A DNA stretch of 64,000 nucleotides from Planctomycetota bacterium (lineage in GTDB: Bacteria > Planctomycetota > Planctomycetia > Pirellulales > Pirellulaceae). Position 1 is the first letter of the stretch; each line of letters starts with the position of its first letter. Location: assembly GCA_026692865.1 (NCBI GenBank), contig JAPLNI010000056.1:1-64000 (forward strand), given 5' to 3'. The position numbers and the translations under genes were made by a program. A model generated the notes under the pieces. It was not told the origin of the DNA and did not search any database. It saw nothing but the letters and a program-made list of their open reading frames with translations. Shown here one piece after another: positions 26,479-37,044 of this stretch.

Positions 26479-29400
26479 CTACGCTGTCTCGTAGCCGATG
26501 TTGGGCGCGAGCCATCGTTCCATTTCTCTGATCGACTTCCCTTTTCGGCGTGCGTAGTCTTGCACTTGATCTTGTGTCAGTCGATCCACTGCAAAATAAC
26601 GACTTTCGGGATGTGCGAAGTAAAATCCGCTCACTGCCGCGGCGGGCCACATCGCACACGACTCGGTGAGTTTCACGCCGATGTTCTTTTCGACATCTAA
26701 GAGCTTGAACAAGATTTCCTTTTCAGTGTGATCTGGGCATGCAGGATATCCAGGAGCAGGTCGGATGCCGCGATACTCTTCATCGATCAATTGATCGTTT
26801 GTAAGCGACTCGTTAGCACCGAATCCCCATTCCTCACGAGCCTTCTTGTGGAGCAGTTCAGCGAACGCTTCTGCCAACCGATCCGCGATCGCTTTGATCA
26901 TGATCGAATTGTAATCGTCGTTGGCTTTTTCATACTCGTGAGCCAGTTCATCGGCACCGTGACCTGTTGTAACAACAAAGGTTCCAAGGTAATCCTCACG
27001 CCCAGATCCGATGGGAGCGATATAATCAGCCAGCGACCGGAAGTCGTTTTGGCCTTTACGTTCCCACTGTTGCCGGAGGAAGTGGAACCGAGTTAGTTCA
27101 TGATTTCTCGACTCATCTGTGTAGAGCACCACATCATCACCATCGGAAGCGGCTGGCCAGAATCCGTATATTGCCTTGGCGGTCAGTTTTTTCTTCGAGA
27201 TGATATCGAGCAACAAGTCTGATGCGTTATCAAAAAGTTCTTTCGCTTGCTCGCCAACATATTCGTCTTGGAAAATCTTCGGGTATTTTCCTTTCAACTC
27301 CCATGCGTTGAAGAACGGCGACCAGTCGATGAACTTTGCAATTTCGGCTATCGAGTAGTTGTCGAGAACTCGGATGCCTGTGAATTGCGGCTTGTCAATT
27401 CGAACGCTGGACCAATCAGTTGCAAATCGCTTTTTGAACGCTTCTTGATACGGAACCAGTTTGACTTGCCGTGCTTCATAACTAGCTCGCATTTCTTTGT
27501 GAAGATCTTCGTTCTTGGCCGAGAAAGCTGGCTTCAGATCGGCATTCAACAACGAATCGACCACGCCGACGCTTCGAGAAGCGTCCAAAACGTGAACGAT
27601 TGGTTCCTTGTAATACGGAGCAATCTTTACCGCCGTGTGTTTCGCAGAAGTCGTCGCACCTCCGATTAGCAATGGAATTTCAATACCGCGTCGTTGCATC
27701 TCTTTTGCGACGTGGGTCATTTCGTCCAAGCTCGGAGTAATCAGCCCGGAAAGCCCGATTACATCAACCTTTTCTTTGACGGCTGTATCTAGAATCTTAT
27801 CTGCCGAACACATCACACCGAGATCGATTACTTCGTAGTTGTTGCACCCAAGTACCACACCCACGATGTTCTTACCGATGTCGTGCACGTCACCCTTGAC
27901 GGTTGCCATCAGAATCTTGCCTCGGAACGATTGGCTTGCAACGCCGAGGTTCTTCTTCTCTTCTTCCATGAACGGTTGCAAGTATCCGACCGCCTTTTTC
28001 ATGACGCGGGCGCTCTTGACGACTTGAGGCAAGAACATTTTTCCAGCACCAAACAAATCGCCGACTACACTCATACCAGCCATCAATGGACCTTCGATTA
28101 CTTCCAAACATCTTGTGCAATGTTGTCGTGCTTCTTCCGAATCTTCTTCGATGTACTTATCAATTCCTTGTATCAAGGCGTGCTTCAATCTCTCAGTAAC
28201 CGGTTTGGTTCGCCACTCGAGATTCTCAAGCGAGGTTTTCTTCGTTGAGTCGCCTTTGAAAGACTCAGCCAAGGTCAACATACGTTCGGTTGAGTCTGAT
28301 CGGCGATTGAGAAGCACATCTTCGACATGTTCGAGAAGTACTTTAGGAATCTCTTCGTAGACGGCCAATTGCCCCGCATTGACGATCCCCATGTCCATCC
28401 CCGCTTGGATTGCGTGGTAGAGGAACACGGAGTGCATCGCTTCTCGAACAACTTCGTTTCCTCGGAAGGAGAAACTGATGTTGCTTACACCGCCAGAGAT
28501 TCTCGCTCGCGGGCATTCTCGTTTGATGATCCGGCACGCATCGATGAAGTTGACTGCGTAGTTGTCGTGTTCTTCTATACCTGTAGCAACGGTAAGAATG
28601 TTTGGATCGAAAATGATGTCTTGTGGAGGGAATTGAACTTCACGGACCAATAGGTCATAGGCTTGCTTGCAGATTCTCACTTTCTCGCTTGTTTCAGTCG
28701 CTTGTCCATTTTCATCAAAGGCCATGACAACAACGGCGGCTCCGTACTGTCGAACCAATCGAGCTTTGCGAAGGAATTCGGGCTCGCCGTCCTTCAGGCT
28801 GATACTGTTGACGATGGCTTTGCCTTGGACGTTTTGTAGTCCAGCTTCTAAGACTTCCCATTTGCTGCTGTCGATCATGATAGGCACACTCGCAGCGACG
28901 TCATCACCTGCGATTAACCGCAAGAAACGAGTCATCGCTTCGGCACCATCCAGCAGAGCATCATCCATGTTGATATCGATAATGGTCGCGCCGTTCTCGA
29001 CTTGTTGACGAGCGACTTCCACAGCCGCATCGAATTGATCGTTGCGAATGAGCTTGGCGAAGGCGCGGCTACCGGTCACGTTAGTTCGCTCGCCGACCAT
29101 CGTGAATTGTGTCTCAGGGCGGAGCGTTGCAGCGAGCGTTCCGCTTAGTCGAGTCCACACGATAGGTTCAGGATCTTGGCGTGGAGGCATATTCACTAAT
29201 CGGCCAGCGATTGCCCGAATGTGGTCAGGAGTTGATCCGCAACACCCGCCGACGATGTTAAGCCAACCTTGCTTGGCAAAATCTTCGATGTAGTCGGCCA
29301 TCGCGGCTGGACCGAGATCGTAGGCCCCCATTTCGTTAGGAAGCCCTGCGTTCGGGTGGCAAGAGATACCAGTTTGAGCGACTTTCGACATTTCCTCGAT

Positions 29401-30180
29401 ATCAGCCCGCATCGCGGCAGGGCCAACAGCGCAGTTCATTCCGACTGTAAGCAGCGGGAAGTGACTGACTGCATTCCAGAAGGCTTCGACAGTTTGTCCG
29501 CTCACAAAGGTTCGGCCTAAGTTGAATGTGCCACTGGCCATGACGGGAACGCGGCGACCGGATTCACGGAAGTACTCGCTAATTGCGTACAGGCATGTCT
29601 TTAGGTTGAGCGTGTCGATGGCTGTTTCAGGCAAGAGGATATCGACCCCGGCTTCGACCAAAGCTGCGACTTGCTCTTTATAGCTAGCGACCATTTCCAT
29701 GTAGGTCACATCGCGATTGGCCGCGTCGTCGACTTTGACGCTGATCGCGAGTTGCTTGGTCGTTGGCCCGATACTTCCGGCAACAAATCTTTTTTTGCCC
29801 GGGAACTTCTTTTCGATCCGGTCGACTGCCTTTCGAGCGCAATCTACCGCCGCAAAATTCATCTCGCGAACCAGTTCGTTGGGCAAATCGAATTCGACCA
29901 TCCCGATTGGACTGGCACCAAAGGAGTTCGTTTCGACGATGTCCGCGCCGGCTTCTAGGTAGGCGTAGTGGATATCCGAGATCGCATCGGGGTTCGTAAG
30001 ATTTAATATATCGGAGAACCGCACCAAGTCTTTATGGTGACCTTTGAAGCGTTCGCCTCGCACAGCGGCTTCATTCAGCTTCAATCGCTGGATCATCGAC
30101 CCCATCGCACCGTCCAAAATCAGAAGGCGTTCGCGGATAAGTCCTGGCAGGATGTCGAATGGTTTCGAAGATTTGAGCAT
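26479..30180 (-). CDS. metH: Cobalamin-dependent methionine synthase
   Basis: 1233 residues, full length. Domains in order: homocysteine-binding ([12 protein letters not shown]-like [16 protein letters not shown], Cys in GMNCAVGP near 250 and GGCCGS near 312), pterin-binding ([31 protein letters not shown]), cap and cobalamin-binding with [14 protein letters not shown] (lower axial His near 763), and SAM-reactivation ([21 protein letters not shown]). It moves the methyl of methyltetrahydrofolate to homocysteine through methyl-cobalamin. No cobalamin riboswitch was seen upstream. Convergent to the preceding secreted protein. Confidence 0.97.
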   Translation of the reverse strand: MLKSSKPFDILPGLIRERLLILDGAMGSMIQRLKLNEAAVRGERFKGHHKDLVRFSDILNLTNPDAISDIHYAYLEAGADIVETNSFGASPIGMVEFDLPNELVREMNFAAVDCARKAVDRIEKKFPGKKRFVAGSIGPTTKQLAISVKVDDAANRDVTYMEMVASYKEQVAALVEAGVDILLPETAIDTLNLKTCLYAISEYFRESGRRVPVMASGTFNLGRTFVSGQTVEAFWNAVSHFPLLTVGMNCAVGPAAMRADIEEMSKVAQTGISCHPNAGLPNEMGAYDLGPAAMADYIEDFAKQGWLNIVGGCCGSTPDHIRAIAGRLVNMPPRQDPEPIVWTRLSGTLAATLRPETQFTMVGERTNVTGSRAFAKLIRNDQFDAAVEVARQQVENGATIIDINMDDALLDGAEAMTRFLRLIAGDDVAASVPIMIDSSKWEVLEAGLQNVQGKAIVNSISLKDGEPEFLRKARLVRQYGAAVVVMAFDENGQATETSEKVRICKQAYDLLVREVQFPPQDIIFDPNILTVATGIEEHDNYAVNFIDACRIIKRECPRARISGGVSNISFSFRGNEVVREAMHSVFLYHAIQAGMDMGIVNAGQLAVYEEIPKVLLEHVEDVLLNRRSDSTERMLTLAESFKGDSTKKTSLENLEWRTKPVTERLKHALIQGIDKYIEEDSEEARQHCTRCLEVIEGPLMAGMSVVGDLFGAGKMFLPQVVKSARVMKKAVGYLQPFMEEEKKNLGVASQSFRGKILMATVKGDVHDIGKNIVGVVLGCNNYEVIDLGVMCSADKILDTAVKEKVDVIGLSGLITPSLDEMTHVAKEMQRRGIEIPLLIGGATTSAKHTAVKIAPYYKEPIVHVLDASRSVGVVDSLLNADLKPAFSAKNEDLHKEMRASYEARQVKLVPYQEAFKKRFATDWSSVRIDKPQFTGIRVLDNYSIAEIAKFIDWSPFFNAWELKGKYPKIFQDEYVGEQAKELFDNASDLLLDIISKKKLTAKAIYGFWPAASDGDDVVLYTDESRNHELTRFHFLRQQWERKGQNDFRSLADYIAPIGSGREDYLGTFVVTTGHGADELAHEYEKANDDYNSIMIKAIADRLAEAFAELLHKKAREEWGFGANESLTNDQLIDEEYRGIRPAPGYPACPDHTEKEILFKLLDVEKNIGVKLTESCAMWPAAAVSGFYFAHPESRYFAVDRLTQDQVQDYARRKGKSIREMERWLAPNIGYETA

Positions 30181-30517
30181 GAGGCAACTATAACGTTGTT
30201 GAGAATCGGTGACGGCTACTGGGAAAACGTGGAAGTCCGATATCGAACTGAACCGGTAATCCGATGAAAGCCCGATTTTAAGTGAGCCTCCATAACTTTC
30301 CTAGTCAAATAAGCGAGATAGACCATATTGCAGGAGATCGATTCAAAGCCCCCAGATGACCTGGATTTTGTAAACGGAATATGTGTAAAGAATGACTGTG
30401 TTTCGAGCCGAATAAAAAGATTGAGCAAGTTGTAAGGAAAAAAACGACTGTAACGAGTTCGCGATCATTGACGCGAAGACTACCGGCTAGACAAACCGCG
30501 AAAAGGATTTTGCAAGC
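30181..30517. other. Divergent intergenic region upstream of metH
   Basis: A 337-bp gap serving as upstream region for metH (minus) and for the next plus-strand gene. It was read for a B12 box, SAM or SAH riboswitch and none was convincing. No repeat seen. Confidence 0.4.
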
Positions 30518-32206
30518 ATGGCCCGCGAATTTCAAAAACCTGGTGGATCTCAGAACGAAGCGTCTGCGAAGTCTTATCGTTTTGACACCTCCAAACATTC
30601 GTCAAATCGAAGGGCTTCTAGCGACGTTCCCGTCCTGTTCCGCCTACAAAACCTACAAAAAAGCCAGAATTTCTCCGGAACTACCGCTATGGCCAGCCCG
30701 GAGAGAAAATCGCCAGAAATGTCTATAGAGACGAAACAGCAAGCAAAGACCGTCTCCTCAGGGGCCACCAAAGCATCAGCCGTCCCACCAGCCAAGTCCG
30801 TCACTGCCCCTGCACCAGATTCAGCTGTACCTGCACAGAACATCGATCGCCGTTCGAATTCTGGCCGTCCGTGGTCGACCAATGTAATCTTGCTCGGAAT
30901 CGGATTCGCAGTAGTCGGTCTGCTCTTTAAAAATAGCGGCTCGAACTCGGCACCAGTCGCCAACAATCCAGCTGCAGCAAACGCACATGCAAACTCACCG
31001 TCGACTGTGGTCGCAGCAAATCTACCGCAAGCAACCGCTGTAACATCTGCTGATTCGCAACCCACAAAAACAGCCGATTTACTCATTAAAACGGAATTAA
31101 CCAAACCGGATCCGTCTTTCTCGCTCGAACCACTCGCCGCTCCGAAACTTCCCACTCCGATGATTCTCTCACTCGGCAACGAATCCAGCGGCGCTTTGAC
31201 ACCTTCATCTGATACCATGATCTCCTCTGGCGGTGATCTGGAGTCTGCTACCGCAAGTAAGAGCGTTACAGTTTCTTCACAAGACAATGTAACGATGGTC
31301 GAAGAGTCACTGAGCTTAGGCATCGCAACTCAGTCGTCGATCGATTTCATTGAAAATTCTTCTGCTTCCAAATCTTCATTGCAATCGGTTGCCATTCCCA
31401 ACTCCGTGACACGTGCTGAACCATCCGTCGCGCCGAAGTTTACCCAAACGAACTTTGCAAACGGATCAGATAGCACAAGCGATAGTGAGAAGACCTCATC
31501 GGGTTCAACCGTGATTACCAACACGCATGTCCTTGCATCGCGAGAACCTACCGCACCGAATGTGCTGGCTTCCTCGCAAGTCATCTCCACATCCACGCCG
31601 GATCTTGAAACGGAAGAGCTTTTCAAGCTTCGTACCCAACATAGCTTGGCAACCATGGAGAGCCAGCAACAAGCGATGGGCATGGGACGACAGCCCATGA
31701 CGATTGCCCCGCAGCAACAGCAAGCGACCGCTCAGTGGAACCCTGCCACTGGTACGTTCGGACCAAACGCAACCATGGTTTCTGGCCAAACACAATCGCG
31801 TCCATCTTACATCGCCCCCGCTGTCCAGTCGCCGACATCTAGCTACCAACCGGTGCAAACGGCACCGCAAGGCTATGGTGCTCCTCAAGTCTACGGTGCA
31901 CCGCAAACGTTCAGTGCTCCTCAAATCAACAGTGCTACTGCCAACATCCCGACCGCGGTGAATGTTCCATCATCCGCTCCAGTACAGAAATTTGCTACTG
32001 CTACAGCAACTGCCTCGGTTCGCCAACCCTACGTACCAATCTCTGGAAGCTTCAATCCCGAACGATTTGGCTTGCCTGAAACCGCTCCGAATCCTAATCA
32101 GCCAGCCATTCCGAGTTCTGGCCAAAATTCAACTCCAGTTCCTGTGTCTGGTGGATATCAACCACTAAGTCCTCAATTCCAATATCAACCCACAAACGGG
32201 AATTAG
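30518..32206 (+). CDS. Low-complexity Ser/Thr/Ala/Pro/Gln-rich protein with one membrane segment
   Basis: 562 residues from ATG 30518 (AAGGA 11 nt before); internal ATGs at 30689 and 30719 are possible starts. One hydrophobic segment, STNVILLGIGFAVVGLLFK near residues 125-143, separates an N-terminal 120 residues from a long Ser/Thr/Ala-rich region that turns Gln/Pro/Tyr-rich at the end (YGAPQVYGAPQTFSAPQ). Probably an inner-membrane anchor with a disordered tail. No family recognised. It is 10 nt before a CpsD-like ATPase gene and likely co-transcribed with it, suggesting a part in polysaccharide assembly. Confidence 0.65.
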   Translation: MAREFQKPGGSQNEASAKSYRFDTSKHSSNRRASSDVPVLFRLQNLQKSQNFSGTTAMASPERKSPEMSIETKQQAKTVSSGATKASAVPPAKSVTAPAPDSAVPAQNIDRRSNSGRPWSTNVILLGIGFAVVGLLFKNSGSNSAPVANNPAAANAHANSPSTVVAANLPQATAVTSADSQPTKTADLLIKTELTKPDPSFSLEPLAAPKLPTPMILSLGNESSGALTPSSDTMISSGGDLESATASKSVTVSSQDNVTMVEESLSLGIATQSSIDFIENSSASKSSLQSVAIPNSVTRAEPSVAPKFTQTNFANGSDSTSDSEKTSSGSTVITNTHVLASREPTAPNVLASSQVISTSTPDLETEELFKLRTQHSLATMESQQQAMGMGRQPMTIAPQQQQATAQWNPATGTFGPNATMVSGQTQSRPSYIAPAVQSPTSSYQPVQTAPQGYGAPQVYGAPQTFSAPQINSATANIPTAVNVPSSAPVQKFATATATASVRQPYVPISGSFNPERFGLPETAPNPNQPAIPSSGQNSTPVPVSGGYQPLSPQFQYQPTNGN

Positions 32207-32216
32207 GAATACATCC

Positions 32217-34106
32217 ATGAGTCAAATCGATCAAGCGTTTATCAAAGCCTACGCAAAAGACCGCGCACGTGCATCTTTTCCTACGACCACGACACCGCAG
32301 GCATTGCCACAGCAAAGATCGCAACAAATGGCAGCACCGGTTGCACAATCTAACACTCTCCTTCCATCGCAACAGGCAAAATTAAGCATTCCGATGGCTT
32401 CTCAGTCAGCCGGAAGCAACCTGTTCGCGCACGCTCCGAGCCCTATCGCCGCACCGCATGCGAGCGTAGCACCAAAGCATCCAACTGCGTCCTATCCAAC
32501 TGCGAGATCCGCAGCGACTGCGCAGCAAGCTACTACTCAATACCCAGTCCAGCAAACATTCCAGCCACCAACAGTGCAAGTGGCAAGGCCGAACGCAGCC
32601 AAGCCAGAGCCATCAATTCACCCCACATCCGCCGCATCGCGACAGCGTTCGTCATCGACGGTTCGTATCGATCCGCCAACGGTTCCAATGCCCACTTCTC
32701 CGATAGAAACCAGCCTTCAGACGACTCGAAAGACACTTTCCAGCTACTTTCAACAGGCCCGAGGAAACGTCGATCTCGCTCCACCTCCGGCAATCCCGAG
32801 CATACCAACGCGTTGGAGCAAGAACGAACCGCAAGCGTCACTCCCCACCTCGCCCCAATTAGCTCCAAAAGCACAAGTAGCACCGACTGCTCACGAAAGT
32901 GTTCATACCGCGTCAAATCATCAAGTCTTCAACGACTCAGTCGATCGTGGAGAAGAGTATAACGCTTGGCAATTTCAAGTCGTCGAACGTGGGGTGAAGT
33001 CCAATTCGACTTCTGATGGACCTTCAGCAAAAATCCGAAATCCAGGTAAGCCAAATTCGTTCATCCGCATTGATCGCCCACACCACGAAACTCAAGAATC
33101 GAACCCATTCACACGGCCACTCCCCGCTCCGGTGCAGCATTTTGTTCCGCCGACTTTTCCGGTTCCAAATCAACCAGTATCGCAGCGAATAACTCAGCCG
33201 TCATCTTACCCCACGGTTCAGGCTCAATCGCAGAACGTAGTTCAACCAACGGCTTATCACCACTCGGAGGCTGTAGCTCCAGTTCCGACTCATGCCTCAA
33301 TTCAACAACCTTCAATGCAATCCGAAGCAGTGGCGGTGACAGCTACAGCAGCAACCTTCATTCATACGCCCGTACCGAAGTCCTTCACGAAGACTGCGTC
33401 GACCAAGCCACTGACTGAGAACATTGCAAAACTGGCTTTGCCAGTCACACCAACTTGGGAAGTCGACGAATTCCTTTGGCCAGCTACCGTTTCTGGGTTA
33501 ATGCAAAATCAACCCGATGCGATTCGCGATATTGGACTCCATCTTCAACATGCATCTAGCAACGGACTCCGAACCCTTGCCATCACCAGCGGTGAGCGCG
33601 GCGTAGGACGTTCGACAGTTGCCATGTGTATTGCAAAAGCCGTTTCCAAAACGGGACTGCGTGTCGCGTTAGTAGACTGCGACTGCGAGTGCCCCAGCCT
33701 GGTAGATCAACTCAATTTGGAAGTGGCCCACGGCTGGCAAGAATGCATCCTGAATAATGTTCCGCTCGACGAAGTTGCCGTGCACGCGGTGAAGGAAAAG
33801 ATTACTTTCTTTCCATTGCTTTCTGCTTGGAGCAATTCACAGGTCGAGCAACATCAAATCAGAATCAATAAACTCTTGAAACGAATTGCTTTGGGATACG
33901 ACCTGGTCATCTTGGATTGCAATCGAATCCATGGCAAACAACAAACGCTTTGCGGGCTTGGCGACGAACAAGTTATCGATGCGGCGTTAGTCATCGTTGA
34001 TGCTCAACTTAGCCTCCGCCAACGTGTTGACGGAGCTATCGAAACGCTTCGACGTAGCAATATCAATTCCATCGGAATTGCCGAAAACTTCCATTCTCAA
34101 GGTTGA
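32217..34106 (+). CDS. CpsD/BY-kinase-like P-loop ATPase with long disordered N-terminus
   Basis: 629 residues; AGGA 9 nt before the ATG. Residues 1 to about 410 are Pro/Gln/Ala/Ser-rich without fold signals. The C-terminal 210 residues are a ParA/MinD-type domain: TSGERGVGRSTVAMCIAKA (P-loop), LRVALVDCDCECPSL (Walker A' region) and GYDLVILDCNRIHG (Walker B). This matches CpsD/Wzc-type kinases and the PEP-CTERM-locus TyrKin proteins that control exopolysaccharide chain length. No Tyr-rich tail is evident. The ExeA-like ATPase gene follows, the usual partner in such loci. Confidence 0.75.
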   Translation: MSQIDQAFIKAYAKDRARASFPTTTTPQALPQQRSQQMAAPVAQSNTLLPSQQAKLSIPMASQSAGSNLFAHAPSPIAAPHASVAPKHPTASYPTARSAATAQQATTQYPVQQTFQPPTVQVARPNAAKPEPSIHPTSAASRQRSSSTVRIDPPTVPMPTSPIETSLQTTRKTLSSYFQQARGNVDLAPPPAIPSIPTRWSKNEPQASLPTSPQLAPKAQVAPTAHESVHTASNHQVFNDSVDRGEEYNAWQFQVVERGVKSNSTSDGPSAKIRNPGKPNSFIRIDRPHHETQESNPFTRPLPAPVQHFVPPTFPVPNQPVSQRITQPSSYPTVQAQSQNVVQPTAYHHSEAVAPVPTHASIQQPSMQSEAVAVTATAATFIHTPVPKSFTKTASTKPLTENIAKLALPVTPTWEVDEFLWPATVSGLMQNQPDAIRDIGLHLQHASSNGLRTLAITSGERGVGRSTVAMCIAKAVSKTGLRVALVDCDCECPSLVDQLNLEVAHGWQECILNNVPLDEVAVHAVKEKITFFPLLSAWSNSQVEQHQIRINKLLKRIALGYDLVILDCNRIHGKQQTLCGLGDEQVIDAALVIVDAQLSLRQRVDGAIETLRRSNINSIGIAENFHSQG

Positions 34107-34111
34107 AGAAA

Positions 34112-34993
34112 ATGTATGCATCTTACTGGAAGCTAACGGAAAAGCCCTTCGAGGATCGTTTAACGTCGCGGTTTTACTATCCGTCGTCCACGCACCAGAC
34201 TGCACTATTGAAGATTCTTTATGCGATCGAGAATCGTCGCGAAGTAGTTGTGCTATGTGGTCCGAGCGGCGTTGGTAAGAGCCTTGTTCAGGATCAGCTC
34301 CGAGCACAACTTCCCGAGTTCGTCGGTCCGGTTATTTCGTTACCATACCCAGACCTAGACCGCGATCAATTGCTCGCATACTTGGCGATGCAACTATCTG
34401 ACGGAGCAGATCAGCAACAAACGAGCCCAGCTCTTTCCATTCGTCAGATTGAATCCGCAATTCGCAGGGCGAGTCTCGCGAAAAAGCAGATTTTGCTTCT
34501 AATCGAAGAAGCCGAGTGGATGGAAGCTCGTGGCGGTTTCGAAGCGCTGCGGCTTCTGCTGAACCTCGCGAAAATCCCAGCGAAAGCTCCTGTGTCGAAA
34601 GATACTGCCGAAGGTAATGCGGACGAGAGCTCCACAGGACAGACGGGGCTAACGATTCTCATGAATGGGCAACCGAGCTTGCTTCCGCAACTCGAACGCC
34701 AAGTATCGTTCAACCAACGAATCGCGGCGCGATGCATTTTGAATCGATTCAACGTCGAAGAGACCTATTCGTACATCACTCACCGGCTTCGCGCGGCGGG
34801 CGGTTCAGCGGATCAGATTTTTGAGTCGGCTGCGATCGATTCGATTCACTTCCTAACTGATGGTGTTCCGCGTCGCATTAATAACTTGTGCGACATGCTT
34901 TTGATGGTTGGTTATGCGCAAGAGAGTCAAAAAATATCTGCATCGATGGTGGAAGAGGTTCACCGCGATTTGACTCCTGTCTATGCATCATGA
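34112..34993 (+). CDS. ExeA/GspA-like AAA ATPase
   Basis: 293 residues from ATG 34112 (AAGG 9 nt before; a TTG at 34103 would overlap the previous stop). MYASYWKLTEKPFEDRL is the standard start of ExeA/PEP-CTERM secretion ATPases. Walker A VVLCGPSGVGKSL, Walker B QILLLIEEAEWM, sensor TILMNGQPSLLPQL, and NQRIAARCILNRF with GVPRRINNLCDMLL are family marks. Ends without a peptidoglycan-binding domain. Such ATPases sit in exopolysaccharide or secretion loci, here beside a CpsD-like ATPase. Its stop overlaps the start of the next gene (ATGA). Confidence 0.88.
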   Translation: MYASYWKLTEKPFEDRLTSRFYYPSSTHQTALLKILYAIENRREVVVLCGPSGVGKSLVQDQLRAQLPEFVGPVISLPYPDLDRDQLLAYLAMQLSDGADQQQTSPALSIRQIESAIRRASLAKKQILLLIEEAEWMEARGGFEALRLLLNLAKIPAKAPVSKDTAEGNADESSTGQTGLTILMNGQPSLLPQLERQVSFNQRIAARCILNRFNVEETYSYITHRLRAAGGSADQIFESAAIDSIHFLTDGVPRRINNLCDMLLMVGYAQESQKISASMVEEVHRDLTPVYAS

Positions 34994-35736
34994 ACGATGA
35001 ATCGTTTGTGGTACTTTCGATACTGACAATTCTGATTGCAGTTGTCGCGTTTCTTTACTCGTCAGTCGGTCACGCAGGTGCCTCCGGTTTTATAGCGGTG
35101 ATGTCGTTGATGGGAATGACTCCTGAAGCTATTCGACCATCGGCTCTCTCGTTGAATATCTTGGTTGCGACAATTACGTTCATTCAGTTTTATCGCGCTG
35201 GACATTTTTCTTGGAAGCTCTTTTGGCCCTTCGCAGTCTTGGCGATTCCGATGGCGTTTATCGGCGGTTTTCTTAAGCTGCCATCCGAGTTGCTCAAGCC
35301 AATCGTTGGTTGTGTGCTCCTGTTTTCCGCATATCGATTTTTTGTTCGTGCAAGTGACGATCCCGAAGCCGTCTCATGTCCAGCGGAAGTCGCATTGGCC
35401 ACTGGCGGAGCGCTTGGGTTGCTGGCTGGATTGACAGGAACCGGTGGCGGAATTTTTTTGACGCCGCTTTTGCTTTGGAATCGATGGTCGCGCGTAAAGA
35501 AAGCGGCTGCGGTCTCGGCGTTGTTTATCTTGTGCAATTCCGTTTCCGGGTTGGCCGGTCACATCATTAGCACCAAGACGCTGCCAACCACAGCAATCCC
35601 GCTTCTGGTCGCTGCGGCTGTCGGAGGTAGCACAGGTGCTTACCTAGGAAGCAAGAAACTTCCAACGACAACGATCAAAAGATTGCTTGCAGCCGTCCTT
35701 GTGATCGCGGGACTGAAACTTACGATGAACTGGTAG
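34990..35736 (+). CDS. TauE/SafE-family membrane permease
   Basis: 248 residues from ATG 34990, overlapping the ATPase stop by 4 nt. Roughly eight hydrophobic helices. Characteristic repeats: YSSVGHAGASGFIAVMSLMG in the first half and GLLAGLTGTGGGIFLTPLLL in the second, and ALSLNILVATITFIQFYRAG. The family moves sulfite, sulfonates or other anions across the inner membrane. Co-transcription with polysaccharide ATPases is suggested by the overlap; a functional tie is unclear. The 3' end overlaps the convergent aldo/keto reductase gene by 17 bp. Confidence 0.9.
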   Translation: MNDESFVVLSILTILIAVVAFLYSSVGHAGASGFIAVMSLMGMTPEAIRPSALSLNILVATITFIQFYRAGHFSWKLFWPFAVLAIPMAFIGGFLKLPSELLKPIVGCVLLFSAYRFFVRASDDPEAVSCPAEVALATGGALGLLAGLTGTGGGIFLTPLLLWNRWSRVKKAAAVSALFILCNSVSGLAGHIISTKTLPTTAIPLLVAAAVGGSTGAYLGSKKLPTTTIKRLLAAVLVIAGLKLTMNW

Positions 35737-36826
35737 GCCTGAAAGGCAACTCTTCTAAGAGTCGGTTATCGACCATTGCGATCCATAGCGATTCAGGAAT
35801 ATGCTTGGTCGCAGCATCGACTAACGCGGGAACGCGATCGTGGCGACTGGTGCTGAGCGCTATCGATCGAATCCCCAGATGCGACAGCCCATAAGAAACG
35901 GCAACATCAAACGGACTTAAAATGTGTGATTGGCAAACACGAAAGAAGCGATCCCGCCAAGCCAACTTCGCAGCATCAGAAGGATCTTGCGGATTCATCG
36001 GCTTATAGTCAAAGTACTCGGTCGGCGCTGATGAATGACCGCTCAAAGTGTCCCCGTTTGAAGAACCTCGACTTAAAAAACCCCCGTGCAATACGGCCGA
36101 GTTGATGATCGGAATTTGTCGGGCAGCTAAAGAATCCATAAGGTCCAAGAGCTCTTTGGGATGCGACATTACCGTAAAGCTATTTGCAAGCATCACCCAA
36201 TCAAACTTGCACAACCGATCTAGCTCGCGAACAACGCGCCAGTCCTTACAACCGATGCCAATCGCTTGTGCTTTGCCTTGCTTTTGTAAATCGTACAAGG
36301 CATCGTAGGCAGCGAGAATATCATCCAATCTTCGCTGTCGATCGGAAGCGTCTGTTGCGACCGCAAGATACTCGTCAGGGTCATGCACAGAAAGCATTTG
36401 TGCCGTGTAGTCACCGAGTAACTCACAGCCTTCTACCCAACACCGCATGATACCTTGATAACTGATGTCCTGAACGGCGTCATGCTTTAACCCAAGCCAG
36501 ACACCCGGCTCGAAGGTTGGTTCTGCTGCCCGCAGTGGAACTCGTCTCCAGCCGAGTTTATTACTTATCAACACGTGCTTCGGATCGACTGCGAGTCGTT
36601 TCAATTCTTGTCCGAGGACTTCTAAGGCAAGGCCCGCTCCGTACTTTCCTGCGCTATCGATCGCGACTGGAGAGTTAGCAACATGTGCAGGAGCAACGTG
36701 AGCCGGAATTGCCTTGAGCCATGCTTCTACTAATTTGCTTTTGTCAGCATCACTCGGCAAGACAAACAAGTTACCTAGCGTAGTAGTTCCAAAAACGACT
36801 CTTGGAAGTTTAATACGTTCGACCAT
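35720..36826 (-). CDS. Aldo/keto reductase
   Basis: 368 residues from ATG 36824-36826 (MVERIKLPRVVFGTTTLGNL). The catalytic tetrad can be assigned: Asp and Tyr in IDSAGKYGAGLALE, Lys in LISNKLGWRR, His in MLSVHDPDEYLAV. AQAIGIGCKDWRVVRELDRL resembles D-threo-aldose/L-fucose dehydrogenase relatives. It reduces or oxidises a sugar or aldehyde with NAD(P)H. Not in an operon. Overlaps TauE's end convergently. Confidence 0.88.
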   Translation of the reverse strand: MVERIKLPRVVFGTTTLGNLFVLPSDADKSKLVEAWLKAIPAHVAPAHVANSPVAIDSAGKYGAGLALEVLGQELKRLAVDPKHVLISNKLGWRRVPLRAAEPTFEPGVWLGLKHDAVQDISYQGIMRCWVEGCELLGDYTAQMLSVHDPDEYLAVATDASDRQRRLDDILAAYDALYDLQKQGKAQAIGIGCKDWRVVRELDRLCKFDWVMLANSFTVMSHPKELLDLMDSLAARQIPIINSAVLHGGFLSRGSSNGDTLSGHSSAPTEYFDYKPMNPQDPSDAAKLAWRDRFFRVCQSHILSPFDVAVSYGLSHLGIRSIALSTSRHDRVPALVDAATKHIPESLWIAMVDNRLLEELPFRPTSSS

Positions 36827-37044
36827 TTTATCTTCGTAACACGTGCAGTTTGCTTCTACCGACAAATACAAATCAATTGAATCACATGAATCAAGTGATA
36901 TCAGTCCATGTGACGATCAACCATCAATAAAAACGTTTTTCAAAACCTATCAACGCTATACAATTTTTGCAAGTCTCCACGATTTGTCCCCCACTGTCTT
37001 TGTCGCCGGTGAGCGATGCAGTTTACACGATGATTTCGTGAGGT

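Noticed and set aside
30181-30517. Possible cobalamin or SAM/SAH riboswitch upstream of metH
   Set aside because: No B12 box or SAM/SAH core could be matched on the minus strand; a covariance-model search would settle it.
30574-31323. 249-codon minus-strand frame
   Set aside because: Opposite a low-complexity gene with codon bias that leaves the complement open; no ribosome site.
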